Positions 1 to 10,670 of a stretch of 64,000 nucleotides of DNA are shown here, piece after piece. Position numbers and translations under genes: made by a program. The notes under the pieces were generated by a model. It saw only the letters and a list, made by a program, of their open reading frames with translations. It did no database searches and was not told where the DNA came from. The stretch comes from Phoma sp. XZ068. Taxonomy: Eukaryota > Ascomycota > Dothideomycetes > Pleosporales > Didymellaceae. The number at the start of each line of letters is the position of its first letter. The stretch's first letter is position 1. The stretch is from assembly GCA_004835665.1 (NCBI GenBank), contig RBKR01000017.1:124001-188000 (forward strand), given 5' to 3'.

Positions 1-149
1 CGACAGTGCTGTTGTGACCCTACGTTGCGCTTGGAGAGCACGTGGCCATCTACATTCCACCAGAATTTGCGGAGTAGTGCAAGAGCTTGGACATCAACGT
101 GTGGCTGAACGAGTGACACAAAACGGACCCACGACTTACTACGACCACC
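1..149. other. upstream flank of first gene
   Basis: Leader and promoter side of the methyltransferase gene. The bases just before its start read as a Kozak-like context (ACCACC before ATG). I see no other feature. Confidence 0.4.
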
Positions 150-1297
150 ATGGAGACGAGTGCAAGTGAGGGCGGCTCGCAGGCAGCTGCTGGTAACGCA
201 AGTGATCTTGATGTCTGGTCCAACTCGGATGCAGACTCATCGTATGGCGATCTGGCGTCGGAAACCGCCTCCTTGACCTCGAGCATCATGGCCGGCCACT
301 ACGAGAACGGGAGACGGTACCACGCCTACCAAGCTACCGGAGAGTACATTCTACCAGATGACGAGCAAGAGCAGGACAGACTGGACATCAAATATGCATC
401 AATACAGCTTGTGTTTGAAGACAAGGTTACCTTGGCACCGCTCGAAAACCCCCAGCAGATTCTCGACATCGGAACAGGAACCGGGATATGGGCCATCGAT
501 GCTGGCGAGCAGTTCCCTAGTGCTACCGTTACTGCAACAGATCTGAGTCCCATACAGCCTACATGGTATGTTCTCGACAACCGGGGCACTTTTACCCCTC
601 CCGACAGACTCTTAAACCTATATATTACCCAAATCACTACCTAACCAACACTCCAGGGTCCCTCCAAATGTCAAATTTGAGATTGACGACGCAGAAGCAG
701 ACTGGACCTGGCCGCTGAACCACTTCGATCTCGTGCACATGCGCACCATGACCGGGTGTATACGCAACTGGGAGAAGCTCTTCACCCAAGCATACGCCCA
801 CACCAAGCCAGGCGGCTACATCGAGCTGCAGGAGATGGACTACTTTGGCATTATCCAGCCCACGTCGCGCAACCCCGGCACCTCGTTCCACACGTGGTGC
901 GACGAGCAGGGCAAGGCAGCGATGAAAGTTGGCGTCAACTTACGAACCAGCGTCGAGTTTATGAAGGGGAGTCTGGAGAGGGTGGGGTTTGTGGATGTCG
1001 TGGTGAGGGAGTTCAAGCTGCCGATTGGGCCGTGGCCGAAGCAGAAGCGGCTCCGGGACGCAGGGCTACTGCAGCTGAGCGCGATGTTGGAGGGCATTGA
1101 AGGCCTGAGCTTGCGGTTGTTGAAGTTCTACGACGGCTGGACGCTGGACGAGCTGAAAGTCTTGCTGGCAAAGGTCAGGACCGAGTTGAAGGATCCAGGG
1201 TGTCACGCTTATTGGCCTCTGTAAGTGCATGCTCCGTGTTGTCTGAGATCGAGGCTAACAGCGCAGGTTCGTTGTGGTCGGCAGGAAAGCTGAGTAG
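150..1297 (+). CDS. LaeA/UMTA-type SAM-dependent methyltransferase
   Basis: Three exons: 150-565, 657-1220, 1267-1297, giving 336 residues. Both introns have clean GT-AG ends, and the joins restore the family signature WVPPNVKFEIDDAEADWTW and then the C-terminal FVVVGRK strand. The SAM-binding motif I, LDIGTGTG, lies at residues 105-112, followed by a DLSPIQP loop at about 131-137. This layout is typical of fungal TAM/UMTA methyltransferases related to LaeA, which often act on secondary metabolites or as regulators. The first 50 residues are Ser/Ala/Asp-rich and probably disordered. The substrate cannot be read from the sequence. No metabolite cluster enzyme lies nearby, so a role in a local pathway is not supported. 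Confidence 0.93.
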
Positions 1298-2223
1298 GAT
1301 CCATGCACATACTGAGTTTAAGCAACAATACCCATTACCGTTCTCTGGCGTCTGTAGATGCTTATGCTGGGTTCACGTGTATACGCTGTTTATATACGTT
1401 TTCACTCGACATGACGACTAGCTTCCCCTTGCAAAGTGTCTAAACCCATCGCGTGCTCCTTGACATGAAGATCCTTCCCTCGCACTCAACCCTCGAAGCC
1501 CTCAAGACGCGTTCGCACGTGAAAGTTGAGATAGACCCAGCCCTGGCTTTATTGCATGCAAAGAATGACAACGGGGCTGCAACTCTAGCATCTTTCATAC
1601 TGACCCAACAAGAAGCAGCAAAGTAAAGCAGACTGGTGAGAAAGACTTACTGAACCTCCACATATCAGCTAGCCCCTTATCGCCCAGAACCATGAGACCA
1701 AGCACAAGCTGCACAACATCTTGAAATACACATGCAAACCACCGTGTCTCCATGTACTGTGTACATCTATCTCCACCGAGATAAAATTTAACAAAAATGT
1801 AGACGCAACATGTGAACGCGACACCATGTCACATGCCGCGAAGCCGCAAAGCTTCCCGACGTCGGTCGAGCCGCTCGTGACTCGCGCCCGGGCTCTGCGT
1901 CGTTTTGCCGAGGTCGTCGTCACGACATAGCGTACCCCGACAACCTGCGTGCCTTATCTCCACACTTCGGTTTGTGTCCCGGGTCTTGAGTTTTTACTTT
2001 TACTTTGATTTTCACTTTACTTACTTTACCTTGCTTTACTGAGCTGCGAGATTCGAGATTCGAGATTCGAGATCAAGCTTCTTTGTTTGAGTTGAAGTGA
2101 TAGGATTGGCTTGCTGCGACAACTGAGCTGGACAACTGATTGATAGCTCCGCATCCACGACACGCTCCAACACATCATCCACCTCAACCTCCCTACAACA
2201 ACAACATCACCAACACCGCCATC
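1298..2223. other. intergenic, with 7-bp repeat and pyrimidine tract
   Basis: No gene recognised. Near its right end is a T/C-rich tract (about 1990-2040) and a short tandem repeat, both probably part of the PEX11 promoter or leader. Confidence 0.4.
2047..2074. repeat. short tandem repeat, unit CGAGATT x4
   Basis: Four consecutive 7-bp units, the last with one mismatch, about 150 bp upstream of the PEX11 start. It is probably a simple slippage repeat in the leader or promoter. Confidence 0.85.
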
Positions 2224-2993
2224 ATGGTCGCAGACGCACTCGTCTACCACCCAACGGTATCGCACTACCTGAAATTCGTCGCCACGACCGGTCCGTCCCT
2301 CCATCCTCCATCACCCCCCCTCCTTATCACGAACCCAACTAACGCCCCCCAACAGTCGGCCGCGACAAAGTTCTCCGCACCCTCCAATACTTCTCCCGCT
2401 TCCTAGCATGGTACCTCTACCGCACAAACCGGCCCCTTTCCAGCATCGCCCCCTTCGACACTTCCAAAAAGCAACTCGGCACAGCGCGCAAACTCATGCG
2501 CGTCGGGAAATTCGTCGAGCATTTCAAAGCCGCGGCAATCGCATCTGACAACGCCTCCCTTGATCCCGTGGTGCGGGCTACGAGCGTGGGAAGGCAGTTG
2601 GGATATGGATTCTACATGTTGCTTGATAGTGTGAATATCCTTGATGCGACGGGGATTAAGAAGAGTAGCCATGGGGAGACGCTGTTGAGGAGTGCGAATA
2701 AAGCGTGGCTTTCTGGTCTTGCGTTCTCGATTGTGCACGGCGTGTATGCGCTGTATGGGTTGAGGCAGAGGCAGCTTGGCGGCGGTGCGAGTGAGCCTGA
2801 AAAGGTGGTGGAGCAGAAGAAGGTTGCGAGGGAGTTGAATGCGGTGAAGATTCAGTTGCTGAGTGATCTTTGTGATGTTACGATTCCGGCGACGGCGCTG
2901 GGGTGGGTGCAGCTTGATGATGGGGTTGTGGGGTTGGCGGGGACGACGAGTTCGTTGTTGGGGGTTTGGAGTCAGTGGAAGAAGACTGCTTAG
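2224..2993 (+). CDS. PEX11: peroxisomal membrane protein PEX11
   Basis: Two exons, 2224-2290 and 2356-2993, giving 234 residues, close to the usual length of fungal PEX11. The first exon encodes MVADALVYHPTVSHYLKFVATT. After splicing it runs into GRDKVLRTLQYFSRFLAWYL, the conserved amphipathic region of the family. The donor is a non-canonical-looking GTCCGT, but the frame and the protein family agree on it. The C-terminal half holds the hydrophobic segments (LGYGFYMLLDSVN and TLLGVWSQWKK-like end). PEX11 elongates and tubulates the peroxisome membrane before fission, and its loss gives few, large peroxisomes. The last exon is richer in G/T at third positions than the first. Confidence 0.95.
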
Positions 2994-3177
2994 GGGAGTT
3001 TGTTTACTTGAGATGGAGGGGGGAGAGTTTGTGGGTTGTAGATGCTATTTATTGTGTTTCTTTATCATGCCCGTCTCTGTGATGAGATATCAGAATCGAT
3101 GATGCTAGACCAAACGCCGCCAGATTGATGCCAACGCCATACTCATAATACATTCGAAATACACTGCCTCCAAACAA

Positions 3178-4524
3178 TCACACCTTGTAGAAGCAGAATG
3201 CGTGGTAAAAGTCGCTCGCCGCCAGCTCCTCCTCACTCGTCAGCAGCTGCCCCGTCCGTCTGTCCCGCACGCCCATGCGCTCGCTCAGCGGCCCCAGCTC
3301 CGGGTCGTCCTTTTGCTCCTCCCAGACCTCGCGGAAGGGCTTCCTGTACTGCAGCTCGAGGTTGTAGTCTTCGGCCAGCGCGCGAAAGGCCTCCCACGGG
3401 ACGACGTACTCGGGCGCCTCGACGGCTTCTTCGAGGAAGTAGAAGTACTTCCAGCCGTAGGGCGGGCGGAAGGTGCCGTCGGGGGGTGTCTTGCCGGGGA
3501 ACTTGACGCGGTAGATGGTGTTGCCGAATGCAAAGCCTTCTTCCTCGACCTCGCCGTCTTCTTGTTCGGGGGTTGCCTTTTTCTGCTCTTTGGTGTCCTC
3601 GGCATCCTCCGGCTTCGGGCTGTCGAGACTCTTCTCCGGGTCCCAGTCTTCGTCGTCGTCGCTGGCGAACGCGGGCCGGTCGTCGTCGTCGCCGTTTGTC
3701 TCAGGTGGCGCGGTGCCGTTCGCCTTGTGGTGGTCGATGACCTTGCCGGAGAGGATGTCGGAGTTGGGGATGCAGCCGATGAAGCGGCCGCCCTTTTTCA
3801 ATGCACCAGCGACGTTGCGCAGCATGCCCTTGGCCTTGGCCTCGCTCTCAAAGGCGTAGTGCATGCAGAACATCATCGTGACCATGTCCCAGCCGCCGCC
3901 GCCCCAGCGCTGGCTGACGGCGTTGCCCGGTCCCACGCCGGGGTCAATGCCGACGTCGCGGATGATGGGAATATCACCTAACCACTCGCCGAAGCAGTCC
4001 TTGGGGTAGAACTCGGCGTGGAAGAGGCGGCGCGACTTCTTCTGCATCTGCGCATAGCGGTCCTTGGCCTGCTTGATGGAGACATCGGCCGGGTCACAAC
4101 CCACATACAGCTCAACCTTGCGCGAGGCCTGCCACTTCTGCAGGTCGCCGCCCTTGCCGCAGCCAATGTCGAGGATCTTGAGGTTGCGCTCGTCGCCGAT
4201 GAACTTTTGGATCAGCGACGACTTGACCCAGTTGTTGTAGCTGCGCAGGCCCTTGATCTTGCTGTCCGTCTGGCGCCACTCGCGGCCGCGCTCGGGGACC
4301 ATGTTGTAGTGCTGCTTGACGACGTCGTGCACCCCGCGCGAGGCTGCTTCCTGCTGGGCGGTGCGGGCTGCCTCCTGCTCGCGCTCCATCTGGCGCCGGC
4401 GGGCGGCTTCGCGGTCGGCGGCGGACAGGCGAGAGGCGGCGCCCGGTCGCTTGCGCTGGCGGGGCGGCGATCTGGAGCGCGAGCGTGAGCGCGAGGGGGA
4501 GCGGCCGCGTTTCCTGTCGGCCAT
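3178..4524 (-). CDS. ABD1: mRNA cap guanine-N7 methyltransferase
   Basis: Single exon, 448 residues. The protein transfers a methyl group from SAM to the N7 of the cap guanosine of nuclear pre-mRNA. The N-terminus (residues 5-30) is an Arg/Ser-rich stretch, as often seen in nuclear RNA-processing proteins. LRSYNNWVKSSLI at 93-105 and the SAM motif LDIGCGKGGDL at 118-128 are diagnostic of the family. The C-terminus ends FYHAFCFYKV, the usual final strand. An acidic, Asp/Glu/Lys-rich insert of about 55 residues (roughly 272-328) interrupts the catalytic domain, which the budding-yeast enzyme is not expected to have at this length. It shares a 413-bp upstream region with RPN7 on the other strand. 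Confidence 0.96.
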   Translation of the reverse strand: MADRKRGRSPSRSRSRSRSPPRQRKRPGAASRLSAADREAARRRQMEREQEAARTAQQEAASRGVHDVVKQHYNMVPERGREWRQTDSKIKGLRSYNNWVKSSLIQKFIGDERNLKILDIGCGKGGDLQKWQASRKVELYVGCDPADVSIKQAKDRYAQMQKKSRRLFHAEFYPKDCFGEWLGDIPIIRDVGIDPGVGPGNAVSQRWGGGGWDMVTMMFCMHYAFESEAKAKGMLRNVAGALKKGGRFIGCIPNSDILSGKVIDHHKANGTAPPETNGDDDDRPAFASDDDEDWDPEKSLDSPKPEDAEDTKEQKKATPEQEDGEVEEEGFAFGNTIYRVKFPGKTPPDGTFRPPYGWKYFYFLEEAVEAPEYVVPWEAFRALAEDYNLELQYRKPFREVWEEQKDDPELGPLSERMGVRDRRTGQLLTSEEELAASDFYHAFCFYKV

Positions 4525-4937
4525 GCTGTGGAGCAGTCACCTCTTGGGTGGCAGGGTATCTTCTGCAGTCTCGTTTGTTTGGTGGAGAGTAGTCTTCGTG
4601 GGGGGATCGAGGGTCCGGGGTGTGTAGTGAGGGAGGGTCCTGGATGTGTAGTGAGGGAGGGTCCTGAATATGTAGTGGGGGAGAGTCCTGGATGTGTAGC
4701 GAGGGAGAGTCCGTCCTTGGTACGGCAGTCGCACGCTGTTGTTGTGTGCAGAAGCTACTCCAGCTCGCATCCATGCTCCACCAAACCTAGCTCCGCGCCA
4801 AGACGTACATCATCGCCGCGTCTCGAGCTCCGCCAAACAATATCACGCCCGCCAACCGCTGCCTCCCCCTTCACCACTCCTCTCCCATACACCCTCCCCT
4901 CGCCTCGCCACACCTCCACCGCCCTCACCCACCCAGC
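4525..4937. promoter_or_regulatory. shared divergent promoter region ABD1/RPN7
   Basis: The 413 bp between the two head-to-head starts must hold both promoters. It contains a four-unit 24-bp tandem repeat on the ABD1 side and a C-rich, T-poor leader just before RPN7. Co-regulation is possible but is inference only. Confidence 0.6.
4621..4716. repeat. 24-bp tandem repeat, 4 units
   Basis: Units begin TGTGTAGTGAGGGAGGGTCC; units 1 and 2 differ by one base, and units 3 and 4 carry a few changes each. It lies 100-190 bp upstream of the ABD1 start, so it may be in the ABD1 leader or promoter. Confidence 0.9.
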
Positions 4938-6486
4938 ATGGGCGACCCGCAGTTCGCCAAATACCCCGACCTGCAGCTGGCCCAGCATGTCTTCCAGCTC
5001 ACCAATCCCGCCGCCCCGTCCGCGGCCAAGCAGGCCTCGCTCAAGACGGTGCAGGATGCCATCCAGGAGAACAACATGGCCCCGCTCTACCGCTACCTCG
5101 CCCACCCCACCGACGGCGTGCTGAACGCCCCGGGCGAGGGCGCCGCCAGCCAGCCCACCTCGCACCGCAGACCGTCCGCCAGCATCGCCAGCATGCTCGC
5201 CACACGGACCCCCTCGCTCGACGCCCCGCTGTCGTGGGACGAGAAGCTGTACGAGCGCCTCAAGGCCGAGAACGACAAGGAGCTCGACGCCATCCAGAAG
5301 GAGGAGGACGAGGCCGCCGAGAAGGCCGGCGAGACCGAGGTGCAGGCCGCCCGGGGCAAGCGCGCAGAGCTGTACAACCGCATAGGAGACAAGGTGCGCA
5401 TGTGTTTGCTTGCATGTGATTGTTCGTGCTGACCCCCCAGGACAAAGCCATCGCCAGCTACGAGGCCATCTTCGACAAGACTGGCATCCTCGGCACCAAG
5501 ATCGACCTCGTCCTCGCCATAATACGCCTCGCCCTCTTCTTCGGCGACAAGGTCCTCGCCAAGAAGACAATCGAGCGCGCGAGCGCCCTGGTCGAGAGCG
5601 GCGGCGACTGGGACCGCCGCAACCGCCTCAAGGCCTACACCGGCCTGCACCTCCTCACCGTCCGCTCACACGCACAAGCAGCCCCCCTCCTCCTCGACAG
5701 CCTGTCTACATTCACCAGCTACGAACTCTGCAGCTACTCCAACCTCGTCATCTACGCCATCCTCGCCGGCTCCTCGTCGCTGAAGCGCGTCGACTTCAAG
5801 AGCAAGGTCGTCGACGCACCCGAGATCAAGGCCATTGTGGGCAGTGGAGAGGAGAAGCTGTCCGCCATCACAGGGCAGGTCTCGGCAGGGCCGTCTGCTG
5901 GCGACGAAGACATGACAGACGCTTCCAGCTCGTCCGCAACACCCGCACCGGCCGCCGTCAACCTGACAACGCTGGGCGGCCAGCAAGACAAGGAGATTGC
6001 CATTGACTTTGCCCCGCTGTCCAAGCTCGTCAAGAGCCTGTACGAGGGCAACTACAAGAGCTTCTTCAGCGCACTCGGCGAGGTCGAGACCAACTTCCTC
6101 AGCCAGGACCGCTACCTCTTCGAGCACCGCGGCTGGTACGTGCGCGAGATGCGCCTGCGCGGCTACCAGCAGCTGCTGCAGTCGTACCGCGTTGTGGGGT
6201 TGCAGAGCATGGCGAACGACTTTGGTGTGACTGTCGACTTCCTCGACAAGTAAGTGCACCATTTTATCGCGACAATAAATGCTAACAACACAGGGACCTT
6301 GCCAAGTTCATCGCCGCAGACCGCATCCCCTGCACCATCGACCGCGTCAAGGGCATCATCGAGACAAACCGCCCAGACGACAAGAACAAGCAGTACGCCG
6401 ATGTCGTCAAGCAGGGCGACCAGCTCATCACAAAGCTGCAAAAGTACGGCCAGGCCGTTAGGCTGAGGGGCAGCGAGCGCGGTTGA
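4938..6486 (+). CDS. RPN7: 26S proteasome regulatory subunit RPN7 (PSMD6)
   Basis: Three exons: 4938-5393, 5441-6249, 6294-6486, giving 485 residues. The start follows CACCCAGC and opens with MGDPQFAKYPDLQLAQHVFQ, the usual fungal RPN7 beginning. The middle is helical TPR-like sequence (YNRIGDKDKAIASYEAIFDK, restored exactly by the first splice). The last 200 residues form the PCI domain that packs into the proteasome lid (SLYEGNYKSFFSALGEVE and the winged-helix part FIAADRIPCTIDRVKGIIE). The second intron starts at the G of an AAG codon, GTAAGT. RPN7 is a structural subunit of the 19S lid. Ala/Ser-rich insertions after about residue 300 explain the extra length over the yeast protein. Confidence 0.96.
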
Positions 6487-8069
6487 TTGGGAGGAGAAGT
6501 CACGATGGAATGGACATGTGTAATGATCGAATCAAACAAGTAGACATAGAGCCGTCCAGCGCTGAGCTGGATGAAGCCAATGAGCGTCCAACAATTGTGT
6601 TTGTGTATTGCTTGATGTGATGAGCGTGAAATACACGGCTGAGGTGGGAATACGCATCTAAGCTCAGTCCGTGACTTGTCCTGCAATGCAATACGATGTA
6701 ATTCCTCAAGAGAAGCTACGTACTCTCACTCTGCAGTGGTATGCTGAAATCCGGCGTTGTATCGGCCTTACACCCTCCTTTCTTTCGCTTGCTAGGATAT
6801 ACGCATGGCATATCAAACGGCTTGGGTATTACTTCCTTCACTTGCCTGTGGGTTGGGAAACTATATGTATGTCACTACGTGCACACGAGGCTCACTCGCC
6901 GACAAAGTGCCGTAGATGCAGAATAGATTCCGTTAATTCGATTCGATTCAATTCGGTGGTAATGTGTGTTTGAAAAGTAGAACGATTTCGTTGATGGATG
7001 AGTACTTGCCTACTAACGTTCTGGCAAAGACGGTCTGGGACAAGATGTTCTGGTGTATAGTACAGTCTACGGCCAGCGTAGTGTACGGCGAAAGAAAGCG
7101 AAATGGAAGCGTACTGGAAGTACGGTACTGTACTGTGCTGTACTTTAATGGCAACGAGGGTTAGAATACAACTTAACATACTGTACTATATACCAGCACT
7201 CCGCAACGCCAGCAGCCAACACGACTAGCTCCATCTCGGAACCCTTTGCCTAATCGCCGTGGCTCCCGCAACTATCTCCGCATCTCGGTATGCAGCGCTG
7301 TGTCACGGGCGGGTAGATTTAGATTCGCGGGATCTGAGGCGCTCCGTTGGGAATCTCAGCTGCATACATCATACATGCTTCGTAACAGCACATTAATTAC
7401 ATCCTCAATTGCAGACTCGTGCGCACCCACGTCGACAGGTCGCCCACGCCGACAATCCCTCGCCCACGTCGACCGCGACTGCACCACGCGCTAGCTCATT
7501 CCGAATCGACTGATCCGATCCCCCACTCGTGCGGCTGGCTGCGCTAAGCTATGTCGCCGTCATCGGCTCACCTTCGCCTGATGGGCGCAGTTGCGAGGGG
7601 AGGCGTGTGGAGGTATGGAGGGTGTGGGAGAGGTAGGTTTGTTATCTCATGATTATCGTCTGTCTATGACACCTACGCCTGCGCAATACGCTGAACGTAC
7701 GCATGACTGTCATGCTTCGCTGCGCTGAACGCTGCTTGGACGCTGCTTGAACGCTGGGCTCTGCTACGCTACCCTCCGCGCTCCGCTTCCCTCCGCTACG
7801 CGCCTTAGTCATTCGGTGGGCCGGCAATCAACGGCAGGGCATGAGTGCTTTGGACCCCTCCACGGTGGTGGGGCGTGTTGCTCTTGACGCATAATTTGTA
7901 GCGCAGGCTTGCTTTTGTGTTTTCGTTTTGATCTCTTCTTACTTTGACTTGTTCTACTTTTATCTCTTCTTCATTGACTTCTTTACATTGACCTCTTCAT
8001 TGATACCCGCTCATATATCTAGCACCTGCATTCGTCTCGAGTATACGCACACCTCGCCTCACTCGAACC
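6487..8069. other. intergenic, no gene recognised
   Basis: Short open frames on both strands show no family signature or plausible splicing. A run of TACTGTACTG-like repeats sits around 7110-7145. From about 7915 to 8000 the top strand is strongly T/C-rich with repeated CTTCTT and TTGAC words, a layout common in promoters of highly expressed fungal genes and probably belonging to the aminotransferase. Confidence 0.45.
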
Positions 8070-9587
8070 ATGGCGTCCCAGACCACGGTCCTCACCCTCG
8101 ACAACATCAACCCACACGTCCGCGCCGCCCAGTATGCTGTCCGCGGTGAGCTGGCCGTAAAGTCGGAGCAGTACCGCGCGAAGCTGGCCAAGGGCGAGGG
8201 CAAGGACCTGCCCTTCGACACGGTCATTGCCGCCAACATCGGCAACCCCCAGCAGCTCGACCAGAAGCCCATCACCTTCTTCCGCCAGGTCGCGTCGCTG
8301 CTGGAGAACCCGCTGCTGCTCGAGCACGAGGACGTCCTCACAGGGAGCCTGGGCTACAAGAAGGACGTCATCCAGCGCGCGCAGACGCTGCTGAAGGAGG
8401 TCAACAGCGTGGGCGCATACTCGCAGTCCCAGGGCGCACCGGGCATCCGTCAGTCCGTTGCTGAATATATCGAACGCCGCGACGGCTACCCCTCGTCCGT
8501 CGAGAACGTCTACCTCAGCAATGGCGCCTCGTCGGGTGTCAACACCCTCCTCCACGTCATCTGCGCAAAGCCCGAGACAGGCATCATGGTCCCCATCCCC
8601 CAGTACCCACTCTACACCGCCACCCTCTCCGTCCTCAACGCCCGCTGCGTCCCCTACTACCTCGACGAGGCCGCCCACTGGGGCACCAGCATGGCCGCCA
8701 TCCAGGAGAGCTACGACAAGGCGGTCGCCGAGGGGACCGACGTAAAGGCCATCTGCGTCATCAACCCGGGCAACCCAACCGGCGCCTCGCTGCCCGCAGA
8801 GGACATCAAGAGCGTACTGAAATTCGCCGCCAAGAACAAACTCGTCGTCATCGCAGACGAAGTCTACCAAACAAACGTCTTCATCGGCGAATTCATCTCC
8901 TTCAAAAAAGCCCTGCGCGACCTCCAAAAGGAAGCCCCCGGGCAATACGACGCCATCGAGCTGGCCTCCCTCCACTCCGTGTCAAAGGGCATGGTCGGCG
9001 AATGCGGCCACCGCGGCGGGTACTTCGAGCTCGTTGGATTCCACCCCGACGTCGCAGCCGAGATCTACAAGTTCATCTCCATCCAGCTGTGTCCGCCTGT
9101 GCTGGGCCAGTGCATCGTCGAGATGATGGTGAATCCGCCGCGGGAAGGGGAGGAAAGCTACGCGCTGTATAAGCAGGAGTACGATGGGATTTTCGCGGGG
9201 TTGAAGAAGAGGGCGTATGCGCTGTACGAGGCGTTTAAGAAGATGGAGGGTGTCGAGGTTGGAGAGCCGCAAGTCAGTTTAACCCCCCATCTCATCCCTC
9301 CCATTATAATACCTCTTGCTAACGCATCACAGGGCTCAATGTACCTCTTCCCCACCATCACCCTCCCGCCCAAAGCTCTCGCGCAAGCCGAAAAGGAAGG
9401 TCGTGCAGCCGACGAATTCTACTGCTTCCGCATGCTCGACGCAACAGGCGTGTGCACAGTCGCGGGCACCGGCTTCGGGCAGAAGGAGGGCACGTATCAC
9501 TTCCGGACGACGTTTCTTGCTCCCGGCACGGATTGGACGGAGAGATTGGTGCGGTTCCACGAGGGATTTATGAACGAGTTCAAGTAG
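8070..9587 (+). CDS. alanine aminotransferase
   Basis: Two exons, 8070-9272 and 9333-9587, giving 485 residues. It interconverts alanine + 2-oxoglutarate and pyruvate + glutamate with PLP. The PLP lysine is K306 in HSVSKGMVGECGHRGGYFEL. The substrate-pocket words NPGNPTGASL and VIADEVYQTNVF are present, and the C-terminal domain ends with the typical GTYHFRTTFL strand. The 60-nt intron is a multiple of three and has no stop, so unspliced DNA reads through. I call it an intron because of GTCAGT...GCTAAC...CACAG and because removal gives the family sequence GEPQGSMYLFP. No N-terminal mitochondrial presequence is obvious, so a cytosolic form is likely. Confidence 0.95.
   Translation: MASQTTVLTLDNINPHVRAAQYAVRGELAVKSEQYRAKLAKGEGKDLPFDTVIAANIGNPQQLDQKPITFFRQVASLLENPLLLEHEDVLTGSLGYKKDVIQRAQTLLKEVNSVGAYSQSQGAPGIRQSVAEYIERRDGYPSSVENVYLSNGASSGVNTLLHVICAKPETGIMVPIPQYPLYTATLSVLNARCVPYYLDEAAHWGTSMAAIQESYDKAVAEGTDVKAICVINPGNPTGASLPAEDIKSVLKFAAKNKLVVIADEVYQTNVFIGEFISFKKALRDLQKEAPGQYDAIELASLHSVSKGMVGECGHRGGYFELVGFHPDVAAEIYKFISIQLCPPVLGQCIVEMMVNPPREGEESYALYKQEYDGIFAGLKKRAYALYEAFKKMEGVEVGEPQVSLTPHLIPPIIIPLANASQGSMYLFPTITLPPKALAQAEKEGRAADEFYCFRMLDATGVCTVAGTGFGQKEGTYHFRTTFLAPGTDWTERLVRFHEGFMNEFK
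9273..9332 (+). other. in-frame, stop-free 60-nt intron
   Basis: Donor GTCAGT, branch-like GCTAAC, acceptor CACAG. Retention would insert 20 residues rich in Pro/Ile just before the conserved GSMYLFP strand without ending the protein. Confidence 0.8.
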
Positions 9588-9710
9588 ATGCGACCCGCGA
9601 TGGGGAGAATATAGAGATATATAGCGGTTTGGGGAAAGAGGAAAGATGACAGAATAGATAGAAGGAGGATATGTTGATGATATAGTGATGGTATATACGC
9701 AATACCATCC

Positions 9711-9755
9711 AACTCAACTCAACTCAACTCAACTCAACTCAACTCAACTCAACTC
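9711..9755. repeat. (AACTC)9 microsatellite
   Basis: Nine perfect 5-bp units about 125 bp downstream of the aminotransferase stop; likely in or just after its 3' UTR. Confidence 0.95.
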
Positions 9756-9935
9756 AATAATCTTTGCTCACCGTCTTATCCCACATCCGACACCCACACC
9801 GTTATACCTAGAATTTGTTTACAGTCTGTAGACTCTGTTTCTGTCTTTTGTCTTTAGCATTTGAAAAATCTTCTTCTGTGCGACGACATTGGGTATAATT
9901 GTTCTATCTAGTCTGGCGCAGAGCGCTGGCGTGAA

Positions 9936-9936
<1 letters not shown>

Positions 9937-9986
<50 letters not shown>
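9937..9986. repeat. (TCGTTG)8 microsatellite
   Basis: About eight perfect 6-bp units. On the reverse strand it would read as an Asp-Asn repeat, but the frame has no other coding character. An imperfect hexamer array (GAGTTC, GAGGTC, CAGTTC variants) follows at 10,021-10,092. Confidence 0.95.
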
Positions 9987-10099
9987 AATTGCGCGAATCG
10001 AAGGGAATAACCGGGTGTAGTTTGAGTTCGAGGTCGAGTTTGAATTCGAGTTCAGTTCCAGTTCCAGTTTGAGGTCGAGTTCGAGTTCTATCATTTTTG

Positions 10100-10670
10100 T
10101 GCAGTCTAATTTTGGTTATAGGGGTGTAGAGTTGTAGAGTTGCAGGGCTGTTGCAGAGCTTGCTGGGTTGTAGAGATGTAGAGTCACAGATTTACAGACG
10201 CCAAGTTGTAGGCGCCGTGCTGCAGTATTACAAAGCCAGAGTTATAGTACTGCAACATGTGAATTACAAAATTATATGTCTGCAGAGCTTATAGCGTTAA
10301 GTAGCTTATATATTACTATCCTTACTGCTCTTGGCCTTCTCATAGCATTACTAGTATTAGTATTCGTAAGTAGCGTGTTCATCTATAGACTGTAGATTGA
10401 ATAATAGAGGATAAGAGTATAAGACACAAATAGTACATACTAGAGTAGATTTTATTGAGGATTTATAGTAGAGTTTAACGAGGAAAATTTGTAGAGCTTC
10501 TACTAAGTACATGGTACATTTCTATATATGTCCCCATATTACAAAGCTTAACATTTTGACTAACATCTATAATACTTAAACTAAGTAGTAGTGTATACTT
10601 CTACACTTTTGTACTTCTATATATTTACACAATTTTGCATCTCTATCTAACAACCTAGGCTCTATTTACC
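10100..10670. other. AT-rich, TpA-rich island
   Basis: By eye this segment is clearly richer in A/T and in TA dinucleotides than its surroundings, and it has no coding frame. It could be a relic of repeat DNA altered by repeat-induced point mutation. No terminal repeats or transposase frame are visible, so the origin is inference. Confidence 0.45.

Noticed and set aside
3202..3981. 259-residue plus-strand open frame
   Set aside because: Antisense shadow of the ABD1 coding sequence; no family features.
4545..4556. Possible proteasome-associated control element (GGTGGCAAA-like)
   Set aside because: The match GGTGGCAGG is incomplete, and use of this element is not established for this lineage.
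4755..5570. 271-residue minus-strand frame
   Set aside because: Opposite-strand shadow of RPN7; Arg/Trp-rich composition typical of antisense GC-rich coding DNA.
8019..8975. 318-residue minus-strand frame
   Set aside because: Lies opposite the aminotransferase exon; hydrophobic/acidic antisense translation, no domain.
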